Shown here piece by piece: positions 1-7,057 of a stretch of 7,844 bases of DNA. The notes under the pieces are model-generated. The model saw only the letters and a program-made list of their open reading frames with translations. It did no database searches and was not told where the DNA came from. Origin of the DNA: Deltaproteobacteria bacterium (GTDB lineage Bacteria > Desulfobacterota > Anaeroferrophillalia > Anaeroferrophillales > Tharpellaceae); NCBI GenBank assembly GCA_013153415.1, contig JAADEO010000226.1, positions 1 to 7,844 of the forward strand. Reading direction: 5' to 3'. A program made the position numbers and the translations under genes. How positions within the stretch are numbered: position 1 is the first letter of the stretch; every line of letters begins with the position of its first letter.

Positions 1-1011
1 GCCGGAATGGGCGGCAGCAACGGGGCCGGGCTCGACAATTTCCTGGTCAACAGCCCGAAATACGATATCCCGGCCGGACTCTACGTCTGGCACGACGGGC
101 CACTGAACGGATATCTCGATCTCGACGACTACGCCATGGGCGGCGATGTCGGCTACTACCCGCAATGGGTCAACAATACCCATAACTACCTGGGCGAACC
201 TGATCCCACTACCGGACGCGGCACCGATCACGATGATGTCAATGTCATCATCTGGTCCTGGTGCGGCCAGGCCTCGGGCTACTCCGAACAGGACATGATC
301 GACAAGTACCTGACCCCGATGAACGCCCTCGAACTCGAGTATCCCGGCATCACCTTCGTCTATATGACCGGCCACCTCGACGGCTCCGGGGCAGCCGGCA
401 ACCTCAACCAGCGCAACGAGCAGATCCGGGCCTGGTGCCGAACCCACAATAAAGTTCTCTACGATTTCGCCGACATCGAAAGTTTCGATCCCGAGGGTCT
501 GGTCAATTACATGGAATTGCTGGGTAATGACAACTGCGATTACGACAACGACGGCAATGGCAGCCGGGAATCGAACTGGGCCAAAGCCTGGCAGTCGGTC
601 CATACCGAGGATGTCGACTGGTGGGCCTCCGGCGCCGCCCACAGCCAGGACCTCAACGGCAACCGCAAGGGATACGCCGCCTGGTGGCTCTGGGCCCGGC
701 TCGCCGGCTGGGACGGACACCGGTATCTCGATACCCATGTCGATCCCGACGCTACGGGCGACTGCGACGGCAATTCACCCTGCTACAGAAAGATCCAGGA
801 GCTCTTCGACGACCACGGCGATAGTGACTGCCGGGCAAAACTCAAGGAAGGCATCTTTACGGAAGACCCGGTCTTCTCCGGGCCGGCCCTGACCTGGCTC
901 GAGGGGGGCTGGAACAGCGATTATTCAGCCTGTAGCGGCATGACGACTATCGCCGGCCGACTGACTGTCACCGGTGGCTGCCTGCAGGTCAGCAACCTAA
1001 TCATCCAGTGA
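1..1011 (+). CDS. Probable secreted SGNH/GDSL-hydrolase-like protein, 5'-truncated by window edge
   Basis: The reading frame is open from base 1, so the true start and any signal peptide are outside the window; the ATG at base 7 has no room for a visible ribosome binding site. Residue numbers count from that Met. Residues 78-125 contain VNVIIWSWCGQ and the beta-strand motif ITFVYMTGHLDGSG. RNEQIRAWC (136-144) and VLYDFADIESFDP (150-162) follow, then AAHSQDLN (210-217) and KGYAAWWLWARLAGW (221-235). This pattern resembles a family of SGNH-hydrolase-like exoproteins from deltaproteobacteria, with His212 as candidate catalytic His; the nucleophile Ser block would lie upstream. A DxDxDG calcium-loop-like motif sits at 178-183 (DYDNDG). 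Residues about 249-334 look like a separate module (CYRKIQ, EGIFTE, LEGGWNSDY, RLTVTGGCLQVSNLIIQ) resembling beta-helix or beta-sandwich rungs. Cys and Trp are frequent, consistent with an extracytoplasmic protein. Family call moderate; the reading frame as a real gene is confident. Confidence 0.72.
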   Translation, partial: AGMGGSNGAGLDNFLVNSPKYDIPAGLYVWHDGPLNGYLDLDDYAMGGDVGYYPQWVNNTHNYLGEPDPTTGRGTDHDDVNVIIWSWCGQASGYSEQDMIDKYLTPMNALELEYPGITFVYMTGHLDGSGAAGNLNQRNEQIRAWCRTHNKVLYDFADIESFDPEGLVNYMELLGNDNCDYDNDGNGSRESNWAKAWQSVHTEDVDWWASGAAHSQDLNGNRKGYAAWWLWARLAGWDGHRYLDTHVDPDATGDCDGNSPCYRKIQELFDDHGDSDCRAKLKEGIFTEDPVFSGPALTWLEGGWNSDYSACSGMTTIAGRLTVTGGCLQVSNLIIQ

Positions 1012-1019
1012 CAGGAAAT

Positions 1020-1052
1020 AAAAAGCCGCCGGTGATAACCGGCGGCTTTTTT
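1020..1052. terminator. Bidirectional intrinsic terminator between convergent genes
   Basis: A perfect 9-bp GC-rich stem (GCCGCCGGT at 1025-1033 with ACCGGCGGC at 1038-1046) closes a GATA tetraloop. Six T follow on the plus strand (1047-1052) and five A precede it (1020-1024), giving a T-run for minus-strand transcripts too. It lies 8 bases after the stop of the plus-strand exoprotein gene and 21 bases beyond the alaS stop, so it can end transcription from both sides. Confidence 0.93.
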
Positions 1053-1073
1053 CAGGTTTCCGCGAAAAAACAA

Positions 1074-3719
1074 TTACGCCAACAACTCTTTCAGGCCCTC
1101 CAGGGCGGCATCGAGCCTGTCCCCATCGGGGCCGCCGGCCTGGGCGAGTTCGGGTTTGCCGCCGCCGCGGCCGCCGACCTTGGCTGCGAGTTCACGGATC
1201 AGGGTGCCGGCCGGATACTTTTTCTGCCAGGGTTTGCCGACATGGACGATGAGAATCGCCTTGCCTTCGTGGACCGCGCCGAGCAGGGTGATGCCATCAG
1301 GGTTCTTGGCCTTGAAAACATCCATGATCTTGCGCATCTCCTTGGGGTCGTCGCACTCGACACGGCGGATCAGCAGGGGAATCCCGTTGAACTCCTCGAT
1401 CGCCGGGCCGGCCGCACTTCCGCCGCCGACACTAGCACTGACCAGTTTCTGCTTGAGCTGGGCGATCTCCTTCTGCTGGTCGCGGTGCTGGTCGAGAAGA
1501 CGGTCGATGCGTTCAACCAGCTCCTCGGGAATCCCCTTGAGACGGGCCGCCGCCGCGATCATGATTTTTTCCCGTTCCCGGATGTAGTTCAGTGCCGCGA
1601 AACCGGCCAGGGCCTCGATCCGGCGGACGCCGGCGGCGATTCCGGTTTCGGAAATAATCTTGAAACAGCCGATGTTGCCGGTCATATCGACATGGGTACC
1701 GCCACAGAGCTCGGTACTGACCTCGCCCATGCTGACGATACGCACGACATCGCCGTATTTTTCACCAAAGATCGCCATCGCTCCCTTGGCCGCCGCATCC
1801 TCCATGGTCCCCAGTTCGGTATGGACCGGGTAGTTTTCCATGATCTCACGGTTGACCAGGGTTTCGACCCGATCGATCTCCTCCTCACTCAGGGGTGAGA
1901 AGTGACTGAAGTCGAAACGCAGCCGCTCCGGGGTCACCAGCGAGCCGGCCTGCTTGACATGGTCGCCCAGCACCTCCTGGAGCTTGGCCTGGAGAAGATG
2001 AGTGGCGGAGTGGTGGCGGGCCGTGGCCCGACGCTCCTCGCGATCGACGACCAGGCGGCAACAGTCGCCCAGTTTCAGCTCGTCCGTCTTGATCCGGGCC
2101 CGGTGCATGATGATCCCGTCGAGCGGCTTGGTCGCGGTCTCAACCTCGAAAAGCACCTCTCCTTCCAGGTTTTCTCCCCGGCCGCTATCCCCGACCTGAC
2201 CGCCGGATTCGCCGTAGAACGGAGTCCGGTCGAAAAGAATTTCGACCGTCTGACCGGCCGTAGCTTTGGAAACCACCTCGCCGTCATGAACCAGGGCCAG
2301 GACTTTGCCTTCACCGGCGAAGTGGTCGTAGCCGATGAACTCGCTTTGCAAACCCTCACCGGCCAGACTCTTGTAGACCGCAGAGACCGCTTCCTCGCCC
2401 GAGCCTTTCCAGGCCTGGCGCGACTTCTCCTGCTGTTTTTTCATCTCGGCTTCAAAGCCTTCTTGATCGACCGAAAAACCGTCTTTTTCGATGATATCGA
2501 CCGTCAGGTCGACCGGGAAACCGAAGGTGTCGTAGAGTTTGAAAGTGACCTCACCGGAGAGTACCGTCTTCCCGGAACTTTTGAGCTTCTCCAGTTCCTC
2601 ATCCAGAACTCTCAAACCCCGATCGAGGGTTTCTCCGAAACGCTCCTCTTCACTTCTGATCACCCTGGTGACGAAAGGCAGGGAATCTTTCAGTTCGGGA
2701 TAGGCTTCACCCATCTCGGCCGCAACGGTCTCGGCCAAACGATAGAGAAAAGGCTCGTCGAGCCCCAGCATTTTGCCATGACGGGCGGCCCGCCGCATGA
2801 TCCGGCGCAGAACATAGCCGCGACCCTCGTTGGCCGGCAGGATACCATCGGCGATAAGAAAGGTCGTCGCGCGGCTGTGATCGGCCAGCACCCTGAGAGA
2901 GACATCGTGATCGGGATCGGCTCCGTAGGTCTTGCCGGAGATCTTCTCGCCAGCGGCGATGATCTTGCGCAACAGGTCGGTATCGTAATTGCTCTGAACA
3001 CCCTGGACCACCGCAGCCAGACGCTCGAGCCCCATGCCGGTGTCGATGCTGGGCTTGGGCAGCGGCGTCATCTTGCCGTCCTCATCCCGATTGTACTGCA
3101 TGAAAACCAGATTCCAAATCTCGAGATAGCGATCGCAGTCGCAACTGCCGATGCCGCACTGCTCGCCGCAGCTCATACTCGGCCCCTGGTCGTAGAGAAT
3201 CTCGGAGCAGGGACCGCAGGGACCGGTATCGCCCATGGACCAGAAATTGTCCTTCTCGCCCAGCCGGATGATCCGCTTCTTGGGAATACCGATCATCTCA
3301 TGCCAGAGATCGTAGGCCTCATCGTCATCGAGATAGACCGTGGCCCAGAGCTTTTCGGGATCGAGCCCCATGTCGTTGGTAAGGAAATCCCAGGCGTAAC
3401 GAATCGCTCCTTCCTTGAAATAGTCGCCGAAAGAGAAGTTGCCGAGCATCTCGAAGAAGGTGTGATGGCGGGCGGTACGGCCGACATTTTCGAGATCGTT
3501 GTGCTTGCCGCCGGCCCGAACGCATTTCTGGGCCGTGGTCGCCCGCTTGTAATCCCGCTCTTCCAGGCCGAGGAAAGTGTCCTTGAACTGGTTCATCCCG
3601 GCATTGGTAAAGAGCAGGGTGGGATCGTTGGCCGGAACCAGGGAGGAGCTTTTCACCTCGGTATGCTCCTGCCGGCAAAAATAGTCGAGAAATTTTCTGC
3701 GAATCTCGCTACCGGTCAT
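1074..3719 (-). CDS. alaS: Alanine--tRNA ligase (AlaRS)
   Basis: A class II aminoacyl-tRNA synthetase that attaches alanine to tRNA-Ala and hydrolyses mischarged Ser/Gly-tRNA-Ala; cytoplasmic. Counting from the ATG at 3719 it has 881 residues, normal for bacterial AlaRS. The catalytic domain shows HHTFFEMLGNFSFGDYF (85-101), SIDTGMGLERL (224-234) and RGYVLRRIMRRA (300-311). The editing domain has both zinc-ligand motifs, HSATH (570-574) and CGGTH (672-676). A predicted coiled-coil stretch (about 710-760) leads to the C-terminal DHHA1-type domain with the Gly-rich GGRGGGKPELAQAGG (849-863). A Cys-rich segment lies near 168-197. A good Shine-Dalgarno AGGAG lies at 3734-3730, 10 bases before the ATG. 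An in-frame TTG directly upstream (3722-3720) is 7 bases from it and cannot be excluded; it would add one residue. It is the last gene of the recA-region operon, 21 bases after recX, and ends before the shared terminator. Confidence 0.98.
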   Translation of the reverse strand: MTGSEIRRKFLDYFCRQEHTEVKSSSLVPANDPTLLFTNAGMNQFKDTFLGLEERDYKRATTAQKCVRAGGKHNDLENVGRTARHHTFFEMLGNFSFGDYFKEGAIRYAWDFLTNDMGLDPEKLWATVYLDDDEAYDLWHEMIGIPKKRIIRLGEKDNFWSMGDTGPCGPCSEILYDQGPSMSCGEQCGIGSCDCDRYLEIWNLVFMQYNRDEDGKMTPLPKPSIDTGMGLERLAAVVQGVQSNYDTDLLRKIIAAGEKISGKTYGADPDHDVSLRVLADHSRATTFLIADGILPANEGRGYVLRRIMRRAARHGKMLGLDEPFLYRLAETVAAEMGEAYPELKDSLPFVTRVIRSEEERFGETLDRGLRVLDEELEKLKSSGKTVLSGEVTFKLYDTFGFPVDLTVDIIEKDGFSVDQEGFEAEMKKQQEKSRQAWKGSGEEAVSAVYKSLAGEGLQSEFIGYDHFAGEGKVLALVHDGEVVSKATAGQTVEILFDRTPFYGESGGQVGDSGRGENLEGEVLFEVETATKPLDGIIMHRARIKTDELKLGDCCRLVVDREERRATARHHSATHLLQAKLQEVLGDHVKQAGSLVTPERLRFDFSHFSPLSEEEIDRVETLVNREIMENYPVHTELGTMEDAAAKGAMAIFGEKYGDVVRIVSMGEVSTELCGGTHVDMTGNIGCFKIISETGIAAGVRRIEALAGFAALNYIREREKIMIAAAARLKGIPEELVERIDRLLDQHRDQQKEIAQLKQKLVSASVGGGSAAGPAIEEFNGIPLLIRRVECDDPKEMRKIMDVFKAKNPDGITLLGAVHEGKAILIVHVGKPWQKKYPAGTLIRELAAKVGGRGGGKPELAQAGGPDGDRLDAALEGLKELLA

Positions 3720-3740
3720 CAATGGGACTCTCCTTTGCTA

Positions 3741-4226
3741 TCAATCTTCAGGGGTTAAAAAATTATCATTCCGGTCTAAAACCAGGTTGATCTCACGACC
3801 ACGAAAGCCACGGTTCCGGAGCCAGGCGAAAAGCTTCCGCCGGTCGGTTTCACGGCGTTTCTTTTTCTCCAGCAAACGCCTCATCACGGCAATCAGTTCA
3901 TCATCGGACAGAGCATTGAACAATCCGTCGCAAACCTGTACCGCCACATCGTTAGACAGGCCCTTTTTTCGCAAACGAAGCAGAATAGCATGCCAGCCAT
4001 AGCCGCGACGATGGAAATACTCTTCGGCCAGGCGGGTGGCGAAAGCCAAATCGTCAAGAATGCCTTTTGCGGTCAACCGTTCTATGACCGGCTCTATGTC
4101 GGCATCAGCGAAACCCCGCTGCCTGAGTTTATCGCTCAGTTCCCGGGTCCCGTGGGCCCGCCGGGCCAGCAACTCTTGCGCTTTCCACCAGGCGGTAACC
4201 GGGGCCCGCGAAGCGCCGCGGCTCAT
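3741..4226 (-). CDS. recX: RecX regulatory protein, modulator of RecA
   Basis: A small cytoplasmic protein whose family binds in the groove of RecA filaments and inhibits or remodels them, restraining recombinase and LexA coprotease activity. The 161 residues are of usual RecX size. The family signature is clear: AQELLARRAHGTRELSDKL (16-34), GFADADIEPVIERL (38-51), GILDDLAFATRLAEEY (55-70) and RGYGWHAILLRLRKKGLS (74-91). A basic helix-rich C-terminal repeat with KKKRRETDRRKL and FAWLRNRGF follows (121-141). This is the tandem three-helix arrangement expected for RecX. The start codon overlaps the pilT-like stop in an ATGA (4226-4223) and only a weak GAAAG lies upstream, so translation is probably coupled to the preceding gene. 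Its place two genes downstream of recA supports the assignment. Another name for a RecX homologue is OraA. Confidence 0.93.
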   Translation of the reverse strand: MSRGASRAPVTAWWKAQELLARRAHGTRELSDKLRQRGFADADIEPVIERLTAKGILDDLAFATRLAEEYFHRRGYGWHAILLRLRKKGLSNDVAVQVCDGLFNALSDDELIAVMRRLLEKKKRRETDRRKLFAWLRNRGFRGREINLVLDRNDNFLTPED

Positions 4227-5404
4227 TTTGCAAATCTTTCGATCTCGATTCCTTCCGCGTCCCCATTTTCCCCACCGTTCCCGGGTTCATCGACCTCTTC
4301 GAAAGCCTCCCAGCTGGTGTCGGAGCTGGAACTGACGCCCTTGACCTTGAGAAGGAAATCGTCGGGATTGCTGCTCTGCCGCAAAGCCTCGTCATAGGAG
4401 ATCAGACCCCGCCGGTAGAGGCTCAGGATCGACTGGTCGAACGACTGCATGCCGTAGATCGAGTGGCCCTTGGCAATCGCCTCCTTGATCTCGATGGTTT
4501 TGTCGGGCTCGGTAATGCACTCCCGGACCATCGCCGTACTGACCATGACCTCGACCGCCGGCACCCGGCCTTTGCGATCACAGCGCTGAATCAGACGCTG
4601 GGAGATCACCCCTTTGATGATACTGGCCAGCTGCAGACGGACCTGGGGCTGCTGATGAGGCGGAAAAACCGAAATGATGCGGTTTATCGACTCGACCGCG
4701 TCGACCGTGTGCAGAGTGCTCAAGACCAGATGACCGGTCTCGGCCGCGGTCAGGGCGATCTCGATGGTTTCGAGGTCGCGCATCTCGCCGACCAGCAGAA
4801 CATCTGGGTCCTGACGCAAAGCGGCCCGCAGAGCGAGAGCGAACGAGGTGGTGTCGAAACCGACTTCGCGCTGGTTGATGAGGCTGAGCTTGTCGGTGTG
4901 GAGATATTCGATCGGGTCTTCGATGGTGATGATATTGTCGCTGCGGTGGCGGTTGATATAGTCGATCATCGCCGCCAGGGTTGTACTTTTACCGGAACCG
5001 GTGGTCCCGGTCACCAGGATCAGACCCCGCCGCTGTTCGGCAATCAGTTTTTCGATTATCGGCGGCATGTTGAGGGTGGCGAGATCGAGAATCTCGAAAG
5101 AGATGCTGCGCATGGCGATCACCAGAGTGCCGCGCTGACGGTAGATGTTGACCCGGAAACGCCCGAGACCGCTCACTCCGTAGCCGAGATCGACCTCGTG
5201 AAAATCCCTGAGGTACTCCTTCTGGGCCGGCCCCATCATGATATCGGCGAAATGTTCGAGTGTGGCGCTGTCAAGCCGGGAGAAGTTCTTGATCGGATAG
5301 AGATTGCCGTCAACCCGGACGATTGGTGGAACTCCGACCTTGAGATGGATATCGGAAGCCTTGAATTTGAGCGCCGCCTGCAAAATATTGTGGAAAAGTT
5401 CCAT
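4223..5404 (-). CDS. PilT-family type IV pilus retraction ATPase (PilT1/PilU-like paralogue)
   Basis: A hexameric secretion-type ATPase of the cytoplasmic face, whose family powers depolymerisation of type IV pili. The 393 residues begin with the PilT N-terminal domain (ASDIHLKVGVPPIVRVDG, 16-33). Walker A GTTGSGKS is at 133-140, the Asp box IITIEDPIEYLH at 158-169, Walker B DVLLVGEMRD at 201-210 and the His box GHLVLSTLHT at 224-233, all intact. The C-terminal retraction motif AIRNLIRE of canonical PilT is not seen; its place holds EIKEAIAKG (305-313), then GMQSFDQSILSLYRRGLIS (318-336), closer to PilU or the PilT1 type. A Ser- and acid-rich tail (about 358-393) follows. A strong GGGGAGA at 5417-5411 supports the ATG at 5404. 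It sits 48 bases after recA and overlaps recX by four bases. No other pilus genes are in the window, so whether it is a true retraction motor is inferred. Confidence 0.93.
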   Translation of the reverse strand: MELFHNILQAALKFKASDIHLKVGVPPIVRVDGNLYPIKNFSRLDSATLEHFADIMMGPAQKEYLRDFHEVDLGYGVSGLGRFRVNIYRQRGTLVIAMRSISFEILDLATLNMPPIIEKLIAEQRRGLILVTGTTGSGKSTTLAAMIDYINRHRSDNIITIEDPIEYLHTDKLSLINQREVGFDTTSFALALRAALRQDPDVLLVGEMRDLETIEIALTAAETGHLVLSTLHTVDAVESINRIISVFPPHQQPQVRLQLASIIKGVISQRLIQRCDRKGRVPAVEVMVSTAMVRECITEPDKTIEIKEAIAKGHSIYGMQSFDQSILSLYRRGLISYDEALRQSSNPDDFLLKVKGVSSSSDTSWEAFEEVDEPGNGGENGDAEGIEIERFAK

Positions 5405-5452
5405 CTGAATTCTCCCCGGCTACAATCTGGATAAACCGCCGCCCGACCGCGA

Positions 5453-6487
5453 TCAGGACGACTCGGTGCTACCATCCCCGCTTGCAGGCGGGGCGGCCGG
5501 AATCTGGTAATACTCCCTGACTTTGCTTTCAATCTCGGCCAGCAGGTCGGGATTTTCCTTGAGATGGTTGCGCACGAAATCACGGCCCTGGCCCAAACGT
5601 TCGCCCTGGTAGGCGTACCAGGAACCGCTCTTTTCAACAATCGAGCAGTCGACCGCCAGATCGAGAACATCACCGGCCTTGGAAATCCCTTCGCCGAAAA
5701 GGATATCGAAACGGGCCTCCTTGAACGGCGGCGCCACCTTGTTCTTGACAACCTTGACCCGGGTCGAGTTGCCGAGCATGTCATCACCCTTCTTGATGAC
5801 CCCGGTCTTGCGGATATCGAGCCGGACGCTGGCGTAAAACTTGAGCGCGTTACCACCGGTCGTAGTTTCGGGATTACCAAACATGACCCCGATCTTCATG
5901 CGGATCTGGTTGATGAAGATCACCGTGGTTTTCGACTTGCTGATCGCCGCCACCAGTTTGCGCAGGGCCTGCGACATCAACCGGGCCTGGAGTCCCATGT
6001 GGGAATCTCCCATCTCGCCCTCGATCTCGGCCCGCGGCACCAGGGCGGCGACCGAATCGACGACCACGACATCGAGCGCTCCGCTGCGCACCAGGATCTC
6101 GGTGATCTCCAAAGCCTGCTCCCCGGTATCGGGCTGCGAGACCAGGAGATCTTCGACATTGACACCGAGCTTACGGGCGTAGATCACATCGAGCGCGTGT
6201 TCGGCATCGATGAAAGCGGCAACCCCGCCCATCTTCTGGGCTTCGGCAACGATATTCAATGCGAGTGTCGTTTTCCCCGAGGATTCCGGTCCGTAGACTT
6301 CGATCACCCGTCCCCGGGGGATACCTCCGACCCCCAGGGCGATATCCAGGCTCAGAGAACCGGTGGGAATAACATCGATATTTTCGGCCCGGGATTCATC
6401 ACCCAGCCGCATGATCGAGCCTTTGCCGAATTCTTTCTCAATCTGGCTGACCGCCATATCCATGGCCCGCAGGCGATTTTTATCCAT
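5453..6487 (-). CDS. recA: Recombinase RecA
   Basis: A cytoplasmic ATP-dependent recombinase that forms filaments on single-stranded DNA, pairs homologous strands and stimulates LexA self-cleavage. From the ATG at 6487 it has 344 residues, close to the usual 345-355, starting MDKNRLRAMDMAVSQIE. Walker A GPESSGKT is at 66-73, the catalytic Glu at 96 (DAEHALD), Walker B VVVDS at 141-145, loop L1 around 156-165 (EGEMGDSHMG), and Gln194 (FINQIRMK) leads into loop L2 (VMFGNPETTTGGNALKFY, 201-218). The C-terminus is short and acidic, as usual. An in-frame ATG at 6505 is rejected as start because the Shine-Dalgarno GGAGGAG (6503-6497) lies within that extension, 9 bases from the ATG at 6487. recA follows pgpA by 45 bases with no terminator; no LexA operator I recognise lies directly in front, so any SOS control probably acts at the operon promoter. 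Confidence 0.98.
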   Translation of the reverse strand: MDKNRLRAMDMAVSQIEKEFGKGSIMRLGDESRAENIDVIPTGSLSLDIALGVGGIPRGRVIEVYGPESSGKTTLALNIVAEAQKMGGVAAFIDAEHALDVIYARKLGVNVEDLLVSQPDTGEQALEITEILVRSGALDVVVVDSVAALVPRAEIEGEMGDSHMGLQARLMSQALRKLVAAISKSKTTVIFINQIRMKIGVMFGNPETTTGGNALKFYASVRLDIRKTGVIKKGDDMLGNSTRVKVVKNKVAPPFKEARFDILFGEGISKAGDVLDLAVDCSIVEKSGSWYAYQGERLGQGRDFVRNHLKENPDLLAEIESKVREYYQIPAAPPASGDGSTESS

Positions 6488-6494
6488 TTGAGAT

Positions 6495-6503
6495 CTCTCC
6501 TCC
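6495..6503 (-). promoter_or_regulatory. recA ribosome binding site that fixes the start
   Basis: On the minus strand the sequence GGAGGAGAG precedes ATG at 6487 by about 8 bases. The alternative upstream ATG at 6505 shares its G with this site, so it would have no ribosome binding site of its own. This supports a 344-residue RecA beginning MDKNRL. Confidence 0.85.
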
Positions 6504-6505
6504 AT

Positions 6506-6528
6506 AACGGCTAACAGAGGCCGTTTTT
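6506..6528. other. Small hairpin between pgpA and recA
   Basis: AACGGC (6506-6511) and GCCGTT (6520-6525) form a perfect 6-bp stem with an 8-base loop. On the plus strand five T (6524-6528) follow, overlapping the stem, which resembles a weak terminator of antisense transcription. On the operon strand the hairpin stands directly before the recA ribosome binding site with no T-run after it, so it should not stop pgpA-recA readthrough. Confidence 0.4.
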
Positions 6529-6532
6529 CCTG

Positions 6533-6991
6533 TCACACAAAAAGTATCCGCATTACCACCCAGGTCATCGCTCCGGCCACGAGATCGTCGGCGACAACGC
6601 CAACCCCGCCATCGAGATTGGCATCACACCAGTTTGCGGGAAAAGGTTTGCAAATATCAAAAAAACGAAAGATCAGAAAGGCGGCCACGGCGTTGCCCAA
6701 GCCCAGGGGAACGCCGGTCAGGGCCAGCAACAGTCCGACGATCTCATCGATAACGATCACCGGGCTGTCTTCCACCCCGAGAAGTTTTCCGGCTGCATCG
6801 GCCAGGCGCACGGCGATGATAGTCAAAACCATCAGTATCAGCAGATATCCGCCGACTCCGAACGCGGAGAAGATCAGCCACAACGGCAGGGCTCCGAGAC
6901 TGCCCCAGGTTCCCGGCGCCCGGGGCAGACCGCCGAGACCGCAACCGCCCGCCAGAAAGATAATCCAATCGTCCCGGGTCGTTTTTTTCAT
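6533..6991 (-). CDS. pgpA: Phosphatidylglycerophosphatase A
   Basis: An inner-membrane phosphatase that removes the terminal phosphate of phosphatidylglycerophosphate to give phosphatidylglycerol. From the ATG at 6991 it has 152 residues, normal for PgpA. Signature motifs are GLGGLPRAPGTWGSL (18-32), VIVIDEIVGLLLAL (78-91), FRFFDICKPFP (108-118) and GGVGVVADDLVAGAM (128-142), including the conserved acidic residues D82, E83, D112, D135 and D136. Hydrophobic segments at about 35-62, 85-110 and 136-152 fit the family's small multi-pass topology. The ATG is chosen because AGGAGG at 7004-6999 is 7 bases upstream; an in-frame GTG at 7012 lies before that site and would add seven residues. It is the first gene of the minus-strand operon, with recA directly after it. 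Confidence 0.95.
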   Translation of the reverse strand: MKKTTRDDWIIFLAGGCGLGGLPRAPGTWGSLGALPLWLIFSAFGVGGYLLILMVLTIIAVRLADAAGKLLGVEDSPVIVIDEIVGLLLALTGVPLGLGNAVAAFLIFRFFDICKPFPANWCDANLDGGVGVVADDLVAGAMTWVVMRILFV

Positions 6992-6998
6992 CACTCTT

Positions 6999-7004
6999 CC
7001 TCCT
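6999..7004 (-). promoter_or_regulatory. pgpA ribosome binding site that fixes the start
   Basis: AGGAGG on the minus strand is followed after 7 bases by ATG at 6991. The in-frame GTG at 7012 is upstream of the site and therefore unlikely to be the start; GTG at 6994 is only 4 bases away and less favourable. Confidence 0.85.
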
Positions 7005-7020
7005 GCAAACACTCTTCTCC

Positions 7021-7044
7021 GCTGACTGCCGGAGTCCGGTCAGC
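7021..7044 (-). promoter_or_regulatory. Dyad / leader hairpin upstream of pgpA
   Basis: GCTGAC (7021-7026) and GTCAGC (7039-7044) form a perfect 6-bp inverted repeat. An inner CGG/CCG pair (7030-7032 with 7036-7038) can extend the stem past a three-base bulge. No T-run follows on either strand, so it is not an intrinsic terminator. It lies 30 bases before the pgpA start and just downstream of the proposed promoter. It could be an RNA leader hairpin or a protein operator; the sequence alone does not decide. Confidence 0.4.
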
Positions 7045-7057
7045 AAACCGGTCTTCC

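Noticed and set aside
1902..3758. 618-codon plus-strand open frame opposite alaS, and another at 1008-1898
   Set aside because: Both lie antisense to an unambiguous, complete AlaRS. Their translations have no recognisable motifs, and long antisense frames are expected in GC-rich genes with biased third positions.
5391..5399. TGTGGAAAA near the pilT-like start as a second DnaA box
   Set aside because: It has one mismatch to the consensus and lies within coding sequence, so it is likely chance.
6485..6505. Upstream ATG at 6505 as recA start (350 residues)
   Set aside because: The extension consists of the Shine-Dalgarno sequence itself; typical RecA proteins begin as predicted from the ATG at 6487.
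4463..6514. Plus-strand open frames of 323 and 316 codons opposite pilT-like and recA
   Set aside because: They mirror intact, motif-complete genes on the minus strand and show no family features, so they are shadows of codon bias.
6989..7012. GTG at 7012 as pgpA start
   Set aside because: A strong AGGAGG lies downstream of this GTG and 7 bases before ATG at 6991.
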